Below, in pieces: positions 48,364 through 58,716 of a stretch of DNA of 64,000 bases; the stretch's first letter is position 1, and each line of letters begins with the position of its first letter. The translations under genes were made by a program, and so were the position numbers. The notes beneath the pieces were generated by a model, which searched no databases, was not told where the DNA came from, and saw only the letters and a program-made list of their open reading frames with translations. This DNA comes from Sinorhizobium meliloti 4H41 (GTDB taxonomy: Bacteria > Pseudomonadota > Alphaproteobacteria > Rhizobiales > Rhizobiaceae): the NCBI RefSeq assembly GCF_000375585.1, contig NZ_AQWP01000009.1, positions 124,001-188,000 of the forward strand, in the 5' to 3' direction.

Positions 48364-49596
48364 ATGCAAGGCGAAGAACAGTTCTCCTGCGGCGTCGTGA
48401 TCGTTGCGGCCGGCCGCGGCGAGCGCGCCGGCCAGTCGGCCGAGGGACCGAAGCAATACCGCACGATCGGTGATCGCCCCGTTATCGCCCATACGCTTGA
48501 CATTTTCGCGACATGGCCCGGAACGGGACCTGTCGTCGTCGTGATCCACCCGGACGATGAAGAACTGTTCGCGGCGGCCCGCCGGCGGATGGCGGCAACT
48601 TCGGAGCTGACAGTGGTCCACGGCGGAGCGACACGCCAGCTTTCGGTGCTCGCCGGTCTGGAAGCGGTCGCCGCGACAGGCGTGGAATACGTGATGATCC
48701 ACGACGCGGTGCGACCCTTTTTCGATCACGCACTGCTCGATCGCTGCGGTGCGGCGCTTCGTGGCGGCGCCCAGGCCCTCCTGCCGGCAATTGCAGTCGC
48801 CGACACGCTGAAGCGTACGACGGCGGCCGGCCTCGTCGCTGAGACCGTTCCGCGAACCGATCTCTATGCCGCACAGACGCCGCAGTGCTTCCGCCTCGAG
48901 CCTATTCTCTCTGCTCACCGGCAAGCGGCGGCAAGCGGCAGGTCCGACTTTACGGACGACGCCTCGATCGCCGAATGGGCCGGCATCCCCGTCCTTCTGG
49001 TGGAAGGAACCGTGGACAATTTCAAGTTGACGCTCCGGAGGGACCTTTCGATGGCAGACGAGAAACTGACCCGCATGGCCATTCCCGATGTGCGCACCGG
49101 CAACGGCTATGACGTGCATCAACTCGTGGACGGCGACGGCGTAACCCTCTGTGGCGTCTTCATCCCCCACGACCGCAAACTCTCCGGCCATTCCGACGCG
49201 GACGTAGCCCTGCATGCCTTGACGGACGCCCTGCTCGCCACTTGCGGTGCCGGCGATATCGGCGACCACTTCCCGCCATCCGACCCGCAGTGGAAGGGCG
49301 CGGCTTCGCGCATCTTTCTCGAACACGCTGCGCGGATCGTCCGCGAGCGCGGCGGCACTGTTACAAATGCCGACATATCGCTGATCGCAGAGGCGCCCAA
49401 GGTCGGGCCGCACCGTCAGCAGATGCGAGAAAACCTTGCAGCGATACTCGGCATTTCGCTCGACCGCTGTTCGATCAAGGCGACGACCAACGAGAAACTC
49501 GGCTTTGTCGGGCGGAATGAAGGAATTGCGGCGATCGCCACCGCGACCGTCGTCTATGCATCACGGAGCAAGCCCGATGTGGACGACCGATACTGA
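48364..49596 (+). CDS. ispDF: Bifunctional 2-C-methyl-D-erythritol 4-phosphate cytidylyltransferase / 2,4-cyclodiphosphate synthase
   Basis: 410 residues from the ATG at 48364 ([10 protein letters not shown]). IspD half (about 1-225): [25 protein letters not shown] and IHDAVRPFF. IspF half (about 240-405): [10 protein letters not shown] with metal Asp/His, [18 protein letters not shown] and [17 protein letters not shown]. It carries out steps 3 and 5 of the MEP isoprenoid pathway, a fusion common in Alphaproteobacteria. Upstream in-frame Met codons exist but read non-family sequence. cinA overlaps its end by 20 nt. Confidence 0.95.
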   Translation: MQGEEQFSCGVVIVAAGRGERAGQSAEGPKQYRTIGDRPVIAHTLDIFATWPGTGPVVVVIHPDDEELFAAARRRMAATSELTVVHGGATRQLSVLAGLEAVAATGVEYVMIHDAVRPFFDHALLDRCGAALRGGAQALLPAIAVADTLKRTTAAGLVAETVPRTDLYAAQTPQCFRLEPILSAHRQAAASGRSDFTDDASIAEWAGIPVLLVEGTVDNFKLTLRRDLSMADEKLTRMAIPDVRTGNGYDVHQLVDGDGVTLCGVFIPHDRKLSGHSDADVALHALTDALLATCGAGDIGDHFPPSDPQWKGAASRIFLEHAARIVRERGGTVTNADISLIAEAPKVGPHRQQMRENLAAILGISLDRCSIKATTNEKLGFVGRNEGIAAIATATVVYASRSKPDVDDRY

Positions 49597-50074
49597 AGAG
49601 AAAGCGCGGGCTATAATCCGGGATCTCACCTCCCTCGGACTGAAGCTGGCGACGGCGGAGTCCTGCACCGGCGGCCTGATCGCCGGCGCCTTGACGGAAA
49701 TCGCAGGCTCGTCCTCCGTCGTCGACCGCGGCTTCGTCACCTATTCCAACGAAGCCAAGGTCGAGATGCTCGGCGTTAATCCCGCAACGCTTGCCGCACA
49801 TGGCGCCGTCTCGCGTGAGACGGCCATCGAAATGGCCCGCGGAGCGGTTTCGCACTCAGCCGCCGATATCGCCATAGCCGTCACGGGCATAGCCGGCCCG
49901 GGCGGCGGCTCCGCCGAGAAGCCCGTTGGCCTCGTTCATCTCGCCGCCGCCGCCCGTAACGGCGCGACGGCTCACCGGGAGATGCGTTACGGAGACATCG
50001 GCCGGGCTGCGGTGCGGCTTGCCACCGTGCACACGGCGCTCGATCTGGTCGCAGAACTGGCTCACGCCCCGTAG
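49577..50074 (+). CDS. CinA C-terminal domain protein (nicotinamide-nucleotide amidase, PncC-type)
   Basis: 165 residues. [24 protein letters not shown] carries the active-site Ser/Lys region of Pnc[19 protein letters not shown] and [23 protein letters not shown] are diagnostic. Only the amidase domain is present; the MoaB-like N-terminal domain of full CinA is absent. It recycles NMN to nicotinic acid mononucleotide. The ATG at 49577 lies inside the ispDF end, a 20-nt overlap. Confidence 0.9.
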   Translation: MWTTDTEEKARAIIRDLTSLGLKLATAESCTGGLIAGALTEIAGSSSVVDRGFVTYSNEAKVEMLGVNPATLAAHGAVSRETAIEMARGAVSHSAADIAIAVTGIAGPGGGSAEKPVGLVHLAAAARNGATAHREMRYGDIGRAAVRLATVHTALDLVAELAHAP

Positions 50075-50511
50075 ATCACATCCGCCCGCTTTTCGAATGC
50101 TTCGGAGAACATGCGGAAGGCGCGATCGAACATCGAGCCCATGAGCGCGCCCAGAAGGCGGCTCTTGAATTCATAGTCGATGCAGAAATGCACGATCGAT
50201 TGGTTATCGTTCACGGGCTCGAAACGCCAGACATTGTCGAGGTACTTGAACGGACCCTCGATATAATTGACGTCGATGATCCGCTCTTCCCTTTTGAGAA
50301 GCACCTGCGTCGTGAATGTTTCCCGGATCGCCTTGTAGCCCACGGTCATGTCGGCAAGCAGCAGCACCTTGCCGTCGCGCTCCTTGCGTGAGCGTACGCT
50401 CAGCGCTTCGCAAAGGGGCAGGAACTCCGGATAGCGCTCGACATCGGCGACGAGAGCGAACATCTGCTCGGCCGAGTGCTTGACGACGTGGTTGGTTTCG
50501 AAATGGGGCAT
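50062..50511 (-). CDS. RatA/Coq10-like ubiquinone-binding START domain protein
   Basis: 149 residues from the ATG at 50511 (MPHFETNHVVKHSAEQMF); the frame extends 30 codons further without support. ADVERYPEFLPLCEA, VNYIEGPFKYLDNVWRF and HFCIDYEFKSRLLGALMG are the RatA/Coq10 START fold. Members bind ubiquinone or its precursors. The E. coli RatA toxin label is uncertain for alphaproteobacteria, so I keep the general call. It overlaps the cinA end by 13 nt, tail to tail. It lies downstream of lipA. Confidence 0.88.
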   Translation of the reverse strand: MPHFETNHVVKHSAEQMFALVADVERYPEFLPLCEALSVRSRKERDGKVLLLADMTVGYKAIRETFTTQVLLKREERIIDVNYIEGPFKYLDNVWRFEPVNDNQSIVHFCIDYEFKSRLLGALMGSMFDRAFRMFSEAFEKRADVIYGA

Positions 50512-50607
50512 GGATTGTGAGTTAAGGCTGCAGCGCGAGAAGATCAAGGAGGCGGCGCATTTGTGCCCGGCTTCTCGCTGGGGGTCGCGGAGTGTTGCCA
50601 CGAGGCT

Positions 50608-50658
50608 CCTTCGCCCCGCCTGCGGGGAGAAGGTGGCCGGCAGGCCGGATGAGGGGCG
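50608..50658 (+). repeat. Palindromic intergenic repeat, copy 2
   Basis: CCTTCGCCCCGCCTGCGGGGAGAAGG is a near-perfect hairpin, followed by TGGCCGGCAGGCCGGATGAGG. It matches the copy at 29133-29181. It fills most of the ratA-lipA gap. Confidence 0.75.
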
Positions 50659-50670
50659 GAAGCAGGCGGA

Positions 50671-51642
50671 CTACTCCGCCGCAGCCGCCAGCTTCTTCTC
50701 GCGTGCCGCCTTGAGCCGGGCGAAGTCGTCCCCGGCATGGTGGGACGAGCGGGTCAGCGGGCTCGAGGACACCATCAGGAAGCCCTTGGTGTAGGCCACC
50801 GTCTCGTAGGACTTGAATTCTTCCGGAGTGACGAATTTCTCGACCTTGTGATGCTTGCGGCTCGGCTGCAGATATTGGCCGATCGTCAGGAAATCGACAT
50901 CGGCGGTACGCAGGTCGTCCATCAGCTGCAGCACTTCGTTGCGCTCCTCGCCGAGGCCGACCATGATGCCCGACTTGGTGAACATGGTGGGATCGAGTTC
51001 CTTCACGCGCTGCAGAAGCCGGATCGAGTGGAAATAGCGCGCGCCCGGTCTGACCGTCAGGTAGTTGGACGGAACCGTTTCGAGATTGTGGTTGAAAACG
51101 TCCGGCTTGGCGGCCACGACACGCTCCAGCGCGCCGGGCTTGCGCAGGAAATCGGGCGTCAGGATTTCGATCGTGGTTTCCGGCGAGGCTTCCCGGATCG
51201 CGAAGATGACCTTCTCGAAATGCTCGGCGCCGCCATCGTCGAGGTCGTCGCGATCGACGGAGGTGATGACGACATGGCTCAGGCCCATCTGCTTCACCGC
51301 CTTGGCGACATTTGCGGGCTCGTCCAGATCGAGGGCATTGGGCTTGCCCGTCGCGACATTGCAGAAGGCACAGGCACGCGTGCAGATCTCGCCCATGATC
51401 ATGAACGTCGCGTGCTTCTTGTCCCAGCACTCGCCGATGTTCGGGCACCCGGCTTCCTCGCAGACCGTAACGAGCTTATGGCTCTTCACGATCGAACGGG
51501 TCTCCTGATACCCCTTGGAGGTCGGTGCCTTCACACGGATCCAGTCCGGCTTGCGCAGGACCTCGGTGTCTGGCCGGTGGGCCTTTTCCGGGTGACGAAC
51601 ACGCTGCGCCCGATCCGAGACGGCGTCGAAAACCGTTACCAT
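50671..51642 (-). CDS. lipA: Lipoyl synthase
   Basis: 323 residues. Radical-SAM enzyme that inserts two sulfurs into protein-bound octanoate. The auxiliary cluster motif is [12 protein letters not shown] (Cys61, 66, 72) and the SAM cluster CTRACAFC (Cys87, 91, 94). The start [10 protein letters not shown] at 51642 follows AAGGAAG. It serves the lipoyl domains of the PDH subunits encoded nearby on the same strand. Confidence 0.97.
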   Translation of the reverse strand: MVTVFDAVSDRAQRVRHPEKAHRPDTEVLRKPDWIRVKAPTSKGYQETRSIVKSHKLVTVCEEAGCPNIGECWDKKHATFMIMGEICTRACAFCNVATGKPNALDLDEPANVAKAVKQMGLSHVVITSVDRDDLDDGGAEHFEKVIFAIREASPETTIEILTPDFLRKPGALERVVAAKPDVFNHNLETVPSNYLTVRPGARYFHSIRLLQRVKELDPTMFTKSGIMVGLGEERNEVLQLMDDLRTADVDFLTIGQYLQPSRKHHKVEKFVTPEEFKSYETVAYTKGFLMVSSSPLTRSSHHAGDDFARLKAAREKKLAAAAE

Positions 51643-51720
51643 GTGTCTTCCTTCATAGTGACGGGCGAGCGGCAACAAGGCCGCCCGCACCTTGTCGCCT
51701 TATATAAACAGCCGGACATG

Positions 51721-51754
51721 AAAAGTCAGGCCACCATTTGCATGGCAGCCTGAC
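51721..51754 (-). terminator. Terminator after the GlsB-like gene
   Basis: On the minus strand GTCAGGC pairs with GCCTGAC and an inner CCAT pairs with ATGG around a GCAA loop, followed by TTTTC. It lies 23 nt after the gene's stop. Confidence 0.65.
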
Positions 51755-51776
51755 GGCAAGCGATGGGTGAATGGCC

Positions 51777-52028
51777 CTACCCTCGGACGGCGCGGCCAGC
51801 TGCGATCAACAGGCAGGCACCGATGAATCCGATGATGAGATAGGCGATCCAGCCGCTGTAAGCCATGCCGAGCGCCGCTAGAATGAAATTCAACACCACG
51901 GCGCCGATAATGCCGAGAATGATGTTGGCGAACAGCCCCATCTGGCTGTTCATGAATTTTTCCGCCAGCCAGCCGGCAAGCCCGCCGATGATGATCGCCG
52001 CCAGGATACCTACGCCATTCAAGCTCAT
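51777..52028 (-). CDS. GlsB/YeaQ/YmgE family stress membrane protein
   Basis: 83 residues with three hydrophobic segments. GILAAIIIGGLAGWLAEKFM and FANIILGIIGAVVLNFILAALGM are the Transgly_assoc pattern; YSGWIAYLIIGFIGACLLI follows. A small inner-membrane protein often induced by stress. The ATG at 52028 has GGGGAGGTTCTC upstream. It has its own terminator. Confidence 0.9.
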   Translation of the reverse strand: MSLNGVGILAAIIIGGLAGWLAEKFMNSQMGLFANIILGIIGAVVLNFILAALGMAYSGWIAYLIIGFIGACLLIAAGRAVRG

Positions 52029-52103
52029 GAGAACCTCCCCGCATTGTAGATGTCATGCAATCAATGCGTGAAAAAGCCGAAAGTTCCGGACGGCCGCGCG
52101 TCA

Positions 52104-53549
52104 TCAGGCGTTCAATACTCTGCCGTAGGCATCGAGCACGCTTTCCTTCATCATCTCCGAGAGGGTCGGGTGCGGGAACACCGTGTGCATCAGTTCCTCT
52201 TCGGTCGTCTCCAGGTTCATGGCGACGACGAAGCCCTGGATGAGTTCCGTCACTTCGGCGCCTACCATATGGGCGCCGATGAGTTCGCCGGTCTTCTTGT
52301 CGAAGATGGTCTTGATCAGGCCCTGGTCTTCGCCGAGCGCGATCGCCTTGCCGTTTGCGCCGAAGCTGTATCGGCCGACGCGGATGTCGCGGCCGAGTTC
52401 CTTGGCCTTTGCTTCCGTAAGGCCCACGGAGGCGACCTGCGGGTCGCAATAGGTGCAGCCCGGGATCTTGCCCTTGTCGAGTGCGTGCACGCCGGGAACC
52501 CTGGCAATCTTCTCGATGCAGATGACGCCCTCATGCTCGGCCTTGTGGGCCAGCATCGGCGGCCCGGCGACGTCGCCGATCGCATAGATGCCCGCGACAT
52601 TGGTCTTGCCGTAGCCATCGGTGACGATGCAGCCGCGGTCGGTCTTCACGCCGAGAGCCTCGAGGCCGAGATTCTCGATGTTGCCCTGAACGCCGACGGC
52701 GGAGATCAGACGGTCCGCCTTGATCGGCGTGACCTTGCCGTCCTTCGTCTCCACATGCGCCGTGACGTCGTTCGCGCCCTTCTCGACCTTCGTCACCTTG
52801 GCATCGGTGATGATTTTCAGGCCGCGCTTTTCGAGCTGCTTACGGGCCAAGGCGGAAATTTCCGCATCCTCGACCGGCATGATCTGCGGCAGCAGTTCGA
52901 CGACCGTCACGTCGACGCCCATCGAGCGGTAGAAGCTCGCGAATTCGATGCCGATCGCGCCGGAGCCCATGACGAGCAGCGACTTCGGGAACTCCTCCGG
53001 CTTCATCGCCTCGAAATAGGTCCAGATCAGCTTGCCGTCCGGCTCGATGCCGGGGAGCGCTCGCGGGCGCGCGCCGGTCGCGACGATGATGTGCTTGGCC
53101 GTATAGGTCCCCTCTCCCTTGACGCCCTTCGGAACCGGGTTCTGCGGCTGGACGGCCGGCTTGGACGGCGCGCCGACGACGATCTCGCCGGGTTTGGTGA
53201 GCTTCGCCTCGCCCCAGATCACGTCCACCTTGTTCTTCTTCATCAGGAAGGCGACGCCGCCGTTCAGCCGCGCAGAGACGCCGCGCGAGCGGGCGACGAC
53301 ATCCTTGACGTTGGCGGTCATCTTGCCTTCGAGGGTCAGCCCGTAGTTCTTGGCATGGTTGGCATGGTCGAGAATTTCGGCGGAGCGCAACAGCGCCTTG
53401 GTCGGAATGCAGCCCCAGTTGAGGCAGATCCCGCCCAAATGCTCCCGCTCGACGATCGCCGTCTTCAAGCCCAGCTGCGCCGAACGAATGGCGGTCACGT
53501 ATCCGCCCGGACCCGAACCGACAACGATCACGTCGTAATTCTCAGCCAT
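52104..53549 (-). CDS. lpdA: Dihydrolipoyl dehydrogenase (E3)
   Basis: 481 residues from the ATG at 53549 after GTAGGAAAAAC. FAD motif DVIVVGSGPGGYVTAIRSAQLG, redox disulfide GGICLNWGCIPTKALL (Cys42/Cys47), NAD motif LLVMGSGAIGIEFASFYRSMG, and interface His (HTVFPHPTLSE). It reoxidises the lipoyl groups of the pyruvate dehydrogenase complex; pdhABC lies about 1.3 kb upstream on the same strand, so it is likely the PDH E3. Confidence 0.96.
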   Translation of the reverse strand: MAENYDVIVVGSGPGGYVTAIRSAQLGLKTAIVEREHLGGICLNWGCIPTKALLRSAEILDHANHAKNYGLTLEGKMTANVKDVVARSRGVSARLNGGVAFLMKKNKVDVIWGEAKLTKPGEIVVGAPSKPAVQPQNPVPKGVKGEGTYTAKHIIVATGARPRALPGIEPDGKLIWTYFEAMKPEEFPKSLLVMGSGAIGIEFASFYRSMGVDVTVVELLPQIMPVEDAEISALARKQLEKRGLKIITDAKVTKVEKGANDVTAHVETKDGKVTPIKADRLISAVGVQGNIENLGLEALGVKTDRGCIVTDGYGKTNVAGIYAIGDVAGPPMLAHKAEHEGVICIEKIARVPGVHALDKGKIPGCTYCDPQVASVGLTEAKAKELGRDIRVGRYSFGANGKAIALGEDQGLIKTIFDKKTGELIGAHMVGAEVTELIQGFVVAMNLETTEEELMHTVFPHPTLSEMMKESVLDAYGRVLNA

Positions 53550-53566
53550 GTTTTTCCTACCTTTGG

Positions 53567-54148
53567 TCAAGCGGCGTTGCGGGTGAAAAGCACCCAGTCG
53601 TGTTTTCTGCTGTCTTCGAAGAGCGGCACGGCCTCCGCCCGCGCCACCTCCTCGAAGCCGTTCATCCTGTAGAGCGCCTGCGCCGTTTCATTGTGGCTTT
53701 CGGTGATCAGGCTCACCGGCCCCTGCCCAGCGCGGGAAATCTCGTTCTCGAGCAGAGCGCGGCCAATGCCTTTACCACGGTGATGGCGGTAAACGCCGAG
53801 GCTATCGATGAACCAGTGGCCGACCACCTGCTTCTGCAGGAAAAGCAAGGGCGCAAGCACGGGATGTTTCGGCTCGATCTCGAGAATCGATGCATCGATG
53901 CCGTAGGAAACCGACATGCCGACGATCTCGTCTCCGATTTCGGCCACCACCGCATCGCGCCAGGCACCCGGCCCGGTATCCCGACGCAGCACGTTGCGGC
54001 CATGCTCGAAGGCGGTTTCCGCGGATTTGCTCAGAACGCCGCCGTACCAGAGCCATGAGGCAAAGCCGTGTGAGGCGATGTCGATCAGGATCGCAAGTTC
54101 CGCTGCCTCGCTTCGATTCGCAGGCCTGAGGGTCGCGCCAGCCGTCAT
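53567..54148 (-). CDS. GNAT family N-acetyltransferase
   Basis: 193 residues from the ATG at 54148 (MTAGATLRPANRSEAAELA). The acetyl-CoA motif is VYRHHRGKGIGRALLENEI and the second motif HNETAQALYRMNGFEE. It is 2 bp downstream of the SGNH gene, and the frame upstream (about 150 codons) is non-coding antisense. Substrate unknown. It sits between pdhC and lpdA. Confidence 0.88.
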   Translation of the reverse strand: MTAGATLRPANRSEAAELAILIDIASHGFASWLWYGGVLSKSAETAFEHGRNVLRRDTGPGAWRDAVVAEIGDEIVGMSVSYGIDASILEIEPKHPVLAPLLFLQKQVVGHWFIDSLGVYRHHRGKGIGRALLENEISRAGQGPVSLITESHNETAQALYRMNGFEEVARAEAVPLFEDSRKHDWVLFTRNAA

Positions 54149-54150
54149 CG

Positions 54151-54792
54151 TCAAAGCCCGAGCATCATCCGCACGACAGGCTCCAAACCTCTGCCGACCG
54201 CCCGGGTGTTCTCCGCGTCGAGGTGGACACCGTCGATCGGCGTCGTCCTGGCCACTGATCCGCCGTCGAAGAAGCCGCAGTCGAGCTCGTCGGCGAGATC
54301 GCGATAAAGCGGCGCCAGCATTGCGGATTGCTCGACCCCACCCGCGAACATGGCGGCAAAAGCGCTGTTTGCCGTCTCGCAGAGCGGCGGCGGCGAGACG
54401 ATGAGGATTTCGGGCCCCTCCTCCGTTTCCGTCGGCCAGTCGTGCCTGCGCACCAGATTGACGAGGCGCTCGATACCCTTCACCGCACCGAAAGCGGTGC
54501 CGTGAATGATCGGCTTCATATCGTTCGAGCCGAGCATGAGGAGGATGAGATCGATTGGCGCGTGGGTGTGCAGGAGCGTCGGAAGGACACGCGCCCCGTT
54601 CCGGTCGCAATCGGCGAGATGGTCGTCATAGGCGGTCGTCCGCCCGTTCAGCCCTTCGGCGACGACATGCACATTCGAACCGAGCGCATTCTGCAGCACG
54701 CTCGGCCAGCGGTCCTCCAGCGCATGCCGGCCGGAACCGCTTGCATCGTATCCCCAGGTCAGACTGTCACCGTAGCAAAGGACTGTCTTCAT
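54151..54792 (-). CDS. SGNH/GDSL-family esterase
   Basis: 213 residues. Block I CYGDSLTWGYD carries catalytic Ser10, block II has the GLNGRTT Gly/Asn, block III LMLGSNDMK, and block V DGVHLDAEN the catalytic Asp/His. Similar to arylesterase/lysophospholipase-type SGNH hydrolases. No signal peptide. It is the first gene after the pdhC terminator and is followed directly by the GNAT gene. Physiological ester unknown. Confidence 0.9.
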   Translation of the reverse strand: MKTVLCYGDSLTWGYDASGSGRHALEDRWPSVLQNALGSNVHVVAEGLNGRTTAYDDHLADCDRNGARVLPTLLHTHAPIDLILLMLGSNDMKPIIHGTAFGAVKGIERLVNLVRRHDWPTETEEGPEILIVSPPPLCETANSAFAAMFAGGVEQSAMLAPLYRDLADELDCGFFDGGSVARTTPIDGVHLDAENTRAVGRGLEPVVRMMLGL

Positions 54793-54812
54793 CTGCCTAC
54801 TCGCTTTTCATG

Positions 54813-54842
54813 GGGAAAGGACCGGCTGGAAAGCCGGTCCGG
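54813..54842 (-). terminator. Terminator after pdhC
   Basis: GGACCGGCT / AGCCGGTCC forms a 9-bp stem with a 4-nt loop, followed on the minus strand by TTTCCCC, 9 nt after the pdhC stop. Confidence 0.65.
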
Positions 54843-54848
54843 ATCGCA

Positions 54849-56195
54849 TCAGACGAGCATGCCCATCGGGTTTTCGATGTAGCGCTTGAAGGCGGCGAGC
54901 AACTCGGCGCCGAGCGCGCCATCGACGCAGCGATGGTCGGTCGAAAGCGTGACGGTCATCACATTGGCGATGACCATCTCCTTGTTCTTGACGACGACAC
55001 GGTCCTCGCCGGCGCCGACCGCGAGGATCGTCGCGTGGGGCGGATTGACGACGGCGGCGAAGTCCTTCACGCCCATCATGCCCATATTCGAAACGGCCGT
55101 GGTGCCGCCCTGATATTCTTCCGGCTTCAGCTTGCGCTCCTTGGCGCGCTTGCCGAGATCCTTCATCTCGTTGGAGATCGCCGAGAGGCTTTTCAACTCC
55201 GCCTGGCGGACGATCGGCGTGATCAGGCCGCCGGGGATGGAAACAGCGACGCCGACGTCCGCGTGCTTGTGCTTGACCATGTTCTGATCGGTCCAGGACA
55301 CATTCGCATCCGGAACGTCGCGCAATGCCAGAGCAAGCGCCTTGATCACCATGTCATTCACGGAAAGCTTGTAGACCGGCTTACCATCCTTTTCAGGTGC
55401 TGCGGCGTTCAGCTGGGCGCGCAGCGCCAGAAGCGCGTCGAGCTCGCAATCGACCGAAACATAGAAGTGCGGGATCGTCTGCTTCGATTCGACAAGGCGT
55501 TTGGCGATCGTCTTGCGCATGCCGTCATGCGGCACGAGTTCGTAGGAGCCCGGCTCGAAGAGCTTGAGGACGGCATCCTCCGACATGCCCTTTGCGAGCG
55601 TCGCCGGGGCCGGAGCTGCTGCCGGCGCGGCGGCGGGCTTGGCTGCGCCGCCGGAAACGGCTGCCTCGACGTCCTTCTTGACGACGCGGCCATGCGGTCC
55701 GGAACCGGCGATCGCCGAAAGGTCGATGCCTGCCTCCTTAGCGATGCGGCGGGCCAGCGGCGACGAAAAGATCCGCTTGCCTTCGCCGTCGGCGGCGGGT
55801 GCAGGAGAAGCCGGAGCAGCAGCCTGCGGTGCCGGCGCGGCGGCGGGTGCCGGCGCGGCGGCCGGTGCCGTTTCGCCTGTTTCCTGCGGCTTCGGTGCCG
55901 GGGCTGCTCCCGCTGCACCGTTGCCGCCCTTGGCGGCAGTCGCGATGTCTTCGCCCTCGCCGGCGAGAACCGCGATCAGCGCATTGACCTTGACGCCTTC
56001 AGTGCCGGCGGGAACGACGATCTTGGCGACCGTGCCCTCGTCGACGGCTTCCACTTCCATCGTCGCCTTGTCGGTCTCGATCTCGGCGATCACATCGCCG
56101 GACTTGACCTTGTCGCCTTCCTTGACCAGCCATTTGGCCAGATTGCCTTCTTCCATGGTCGGAGAGAGGGCCGGCATGGTGATGTTGATTGGCAT
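54849..56195 (-). CDS. pdhC: Pyruvate dehydrogenase complex dihydrolipoamide acetyltransferase (E2)
   Basis: 448 residues. Lipoyl domain with [16 protein letters not shown] and [13 protein letters not shown] (lipoyl Lys43), an Ala/Pro-rich linker (about 85-140), the E1/E3-binding domain ([26 protein letters not shown], about 140-180), and the catalytic domain ending with [20 protein letters not shown], whose His/Asp are the acetyltransferase motif. It is the core of PDH and sits 13 bp after pdhB. Confidence 0.96.
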   Translation of the reverse strand: MPINITMPALSPTMEEGNLAKWLVKEGDKVKSGDVIAEIETDKATMEVEAVDEGTVAKIVVPAGTEGVKVNALIAVLAGEGEDIATAAKGGNGAAGAAPAPKPQETGETAPAAAPAPAAAPAPQAAAPASPAPAADGEGKRIFSSPLARRIAKEAGIDLSAIAGSGPHGRVVKKDVEAAVSGGAAKPAAAPAAAPAPATLAKGMSEDAVLKLFEPGSYELVPHDGMRKTIAKRLVESKQTIPHFYVSVDCELDALLALRAQLNAAAPEKDGKPVYKLSVNDMVIKALALALRDVPDANVSWTDQNMVKHKHADVGVAVSIPGGLITPIVRQAELKSLSAISNEMKDLGKRAKERKLKPEEYQGGTTAVSNMGMMGVKDFAAVVNPPHATILAVGAGEDRVVVKNKEMVIANVMTVTLSTDHRCVDGALGAELLAAFKRYIENPMGMLV

Positions 56196-56208
56196 CGAAC
56201 GACCCCCT

Positions 56209-57588
56209 TTATTTGTAGCAGACGGCTTTCACCGCATCGACGACTTCCGCGACATTCGGCAGAGCAAGCTTTTCAAGGTTGGCCGCATAAGGCATCGGCA
56301 CGTCCTTGCCGGCGATCGTCAGGATCGGCGCATCGAGATAGTCGAAGGCCTGCTGCATGACGCGGGTGGCGATCTCGGTGCCGACGGAGGATTGAGGATA
56401 GCCTTCCTCGACGGTAACCAGGCGGCCGGTCTTCTTGACGGATTCGATGACGGTCGGCAGGTCCATCGGACGGATCGTGCGAAGGTCGATGATCTCGACG
56501 TCGATACCCTGCGCCTCGAGCTCCGCCGCGGCCTTGATCGCATAGGTCATGCCGATGCCGAAGGAGACGAGCGTCGCGTCCTTGCCGACACGATGAATGC
56601 GGGCCTTACCGATCGGCAGCACGAAATCGTCGAGCTTCGGCACTTCGAAGGACTGGCCGTAAAGGATCTCGTTTTCGAGGAAGATCACCGGGTTCGGATC
56701 GCGGATGGCTGCCTTGAGCAGCCCCTTCGCGTCTGCCGCCGTATAGGGCATGACGACCTTCAGGCCCGGAATGTGGCTGTACCAGGCGGCATAGCATTGG
56801 GAGTGCTGCGCGGCGACGCGGGCAGCAGCACCGCTCGGCCCGCGGAAGACGATCGGCGCGCCCATCTGGCCGCCGGACATATAGAGCGTCTTGGCGGCCG
56901 AGTTGATGATCTGGTCTATCGCCTGCATGGCGAAGTTGAAGGTCATGAACTCGACGATCGGGCGCAGACCCGTCATCGCCGCGCCGACGCCGACGCCGGC
57001 AAAGCCATGTTCCGTGATCGGCGTGTCGACCACGCGGCGCGCACCGAATTCCTGCAACAGGCCCTGCGTGACCTTGTAGGCGCCCTGGTATTCGGCGACC
57101 TCTTCGCCCATGACGAAGACGTCCTCATTGGCGCGCATCTCTTCGGCCATCGCGTCGCGAAGCGCTTCGCGGACGGTCATCGTCACCATTTCGGTTCCGG
57201 CCGGAATAGCCGGGTCGGAAGGAACCGCCTTGGGCTGCGCCGCGACGGGCGCCGCGGAAGCAGCCGGCGCTTCCGCCTCGGCCGGCTTCGGTGCTTCCGC
57301 TTTCGGGGCTTCGGCCTTCATGGAATCGATGTCGCTTGCGGCTTCGCCATCCTGCAACAGCACGGCGATCGGCGTGTTCACCTTCACACCCTCGGTGCCG
57401 GCTTCAATCAGCAGCTTGCCGATCGTGCCTTCGTCTACCGCTTCCACTTCCATCGTGGCCTTGTCGGTTTCGATTTCTGCGATGACGTCGCCGGAGGACA
57501 CCTTGTCCCCCTCGTTCTTCAGCCACTTGGAGAGCGTGCCTTCCTCCATTGTCGGGGAAAGGGCAGGCATAAGGATTTCTACAGGCAT
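56209..57588 (-). CDS. pdhB: Pyruvate dehydrogenase E1 beta subunit with N-terminal lipoyl domain
   Basis: 459 residues from the ATG at 57588 after GGAGGGACAAAT. Unlike most E1-beta, it carries a lipoyl domain at 1-80 ([28 protein letters not shown] with Lys43), almost identical to that of pdhC. An Ala/Pro/Glu linker follows, and the transketolase-like part starts at about 135 ([42 protein letters not shown]). 17 bp after pdhA. Confidence 0.96.
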   Translation of the reverse strand: MPVEILMPALSPTMEEGTLSKWLKNEGDKVSSGDVIAEIETDKATMEVEAVDEGTIGKLLIEAGTEGVKVNTPIAVLLQDGEAASDIDSMKAEAPKAEAPKPAEAEAPAASAAPVAAQPKAVPSDPAIPAGTEMVTMTVREALRDAMAEEMRANEDVFVMGEEVAEYQGAYKVTQGLLQEFGARRVVDTPITEHGFAGVGVGAAMTGLRPIVEFMTFNFAMQAIDQIINSAAKTLYMSGGQMGAPIVFRGPSGAAARVAAQHSQCYAAWYSHIPGLKVVMPYTAADAKGLLKAAIRDPNPVIFLENEILYGQSFEVPKLDDFVLPIGKARIHRVGKDATLVSFGIGMTYAIKAAAELEAQGIDVEIIDLRTIRPMDLPTVIESVKKTGRLVTVEEGYPQSSVGTEIATRVMQQAFDYLDAPILTIAGKDVPMPYAANLEKLALPNVAEVVDAVKAVCYK

Positions 57589-57605
57589 ATTTGTCCCTCC
57601 CCGGA

Positions 57606-58652
57606 TCAAAGCAGGATATCGGTGTAGAGCTCGGAGACATCCGGCTCCGGATCAGACTGGGCGAAATCGGCACTGTCCGCCACGATGTCGCGAACCTCCT
57701 TGTCGATCTGCTTCAGTTCGTCCTCGGTGGCCCAGCCTTTATCCGTCAGACGGGCCTTCACCTGCTCGATCGGATCATGCTCCGAACGCATCTTCTGCAC
57801 TTCGTCCTTCGAGCGATACTTCGCCGGATCGGACATCGAATGGCCGCGATAGCGGTAGGTCAGCATTTCGAGGATGATCGGGCCCTTGCCGGAACGGCAA
57901 TGTTCGACCGCCTCGTCGGCAGCGGCCTTGACGGCGCGGACATCCATGCCGTCGACCTGATAGCCGGGAATGCCGAAGGAAGCGCCGCGCTGGGAGAAAT
58001 CGGTCTGCGCCGATGCCCGCGACACGGAGGTACCCATGGCATAACGGTTGTTCTCGACGATGTAGATCACCGGCAGCTTCCAGAGAGCGGCCATGTTGAA
58101 GCTCTCATAGACCTGACCCTGGTTCGCCGCACCGTCGCCGAAATAGGCGAGGCTTACATTGTCGTTGCCGCGATACCTGTTGGCGAAAGCGAGGCCGGTC
58201 CCGAGCGAGACCTGTGCACCGACGATGCCGTGGCCGCCGTAGAAGTGCTTCTCCTTGGAGAACATGTGCATCGAGCCGCCCTTCCCCTTGGAAAGGCCGC
58301 CACGGCGACCGGTGAGCTCCGCCATCACGCCGCGCGCACTCATGCCGCAGGCGAGCATGTGGCCATGGTCGCGATAGCCGGTGATGACCTGGTCGCCCTC
58401 TTTCAGCGCCAGCTGCATCCCGACGACGACGGCTTCCTGGCCGATATAGAGGTGACAGAAACCACCGATGAATCCCATGCCGTAAAGCTGGCCGGCCTTT
58501 TCCTCGAAACGCCGGATCAACAGCATTTCGCGGTAGGCCTTGAGATCGTCTTCCTTGGAGAATTCGGCGATCGTGCCGCCGGCAAAATCTTTCTTGGCCG
58601 GCTTGGCAGCGGTCTTGCGGCTGGAAACGGACGCGGATTTTCGCGGAGCCAT
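57606..58652 (-). CDS. pdhA: Pyruvate dehydrogenase E1 alpha subunit
   Basis: 348 residues. [30 protein letters not shown] and the TPP motif [33 protein letters not shown] are the E1-alpha hallmarks. The regulatory loop reads [14 protein letters not shown]. With E1-beta it decarboxylates pyruvate onto the lipoyl groups. First gene of the pdhABC operon; a strong promoter lies upstream. Confidence 0.97.
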   Translation of the reverse strand: MAPRKSASVSSRKTAAKPAKKDFAGGTIAEFSKEDDLKAYREMLLIRRFEEKAGQLYGMGFIGGFCHLYIGQEAVVVGMQLALKEGDQVITGYRDHGHMLACGMSARGVMAELTGRRGGLSKGKGGSMHMFSKEKHFYGGHGIVGAQVSLGTGLAFANRYRGNDNVSLAYFGDGAANQGQVYESFNMAALWKLPVIYIVENNRYAMGTSVSRASAQTDFSQRGASFGIPGYQVDGMDVRAVKAAADEAVEHCRSGKGPIILEMLTYRYRGHSMSDPAKYRSKDEVQKMRSEHDPIEQVKARLTDKGWATEDELKQIDKEVRDIVADSADFAQSDPEPDVSELYTDILL

Positions 58653-58716
58653 TCGTTCCTCCCAATGGTTAGCCTTTGGCGGCTACCATAGGGAAAGAAA
58701 AGCGCGGCAGCAATGC

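Noticed and set aside
54149-54610. An N-terminal extension of the GNAT protein over the SGNH gene
   Set aside because: The extension reads SGNH sequence in a wrong frame; the GNAT fold starts at 54148.
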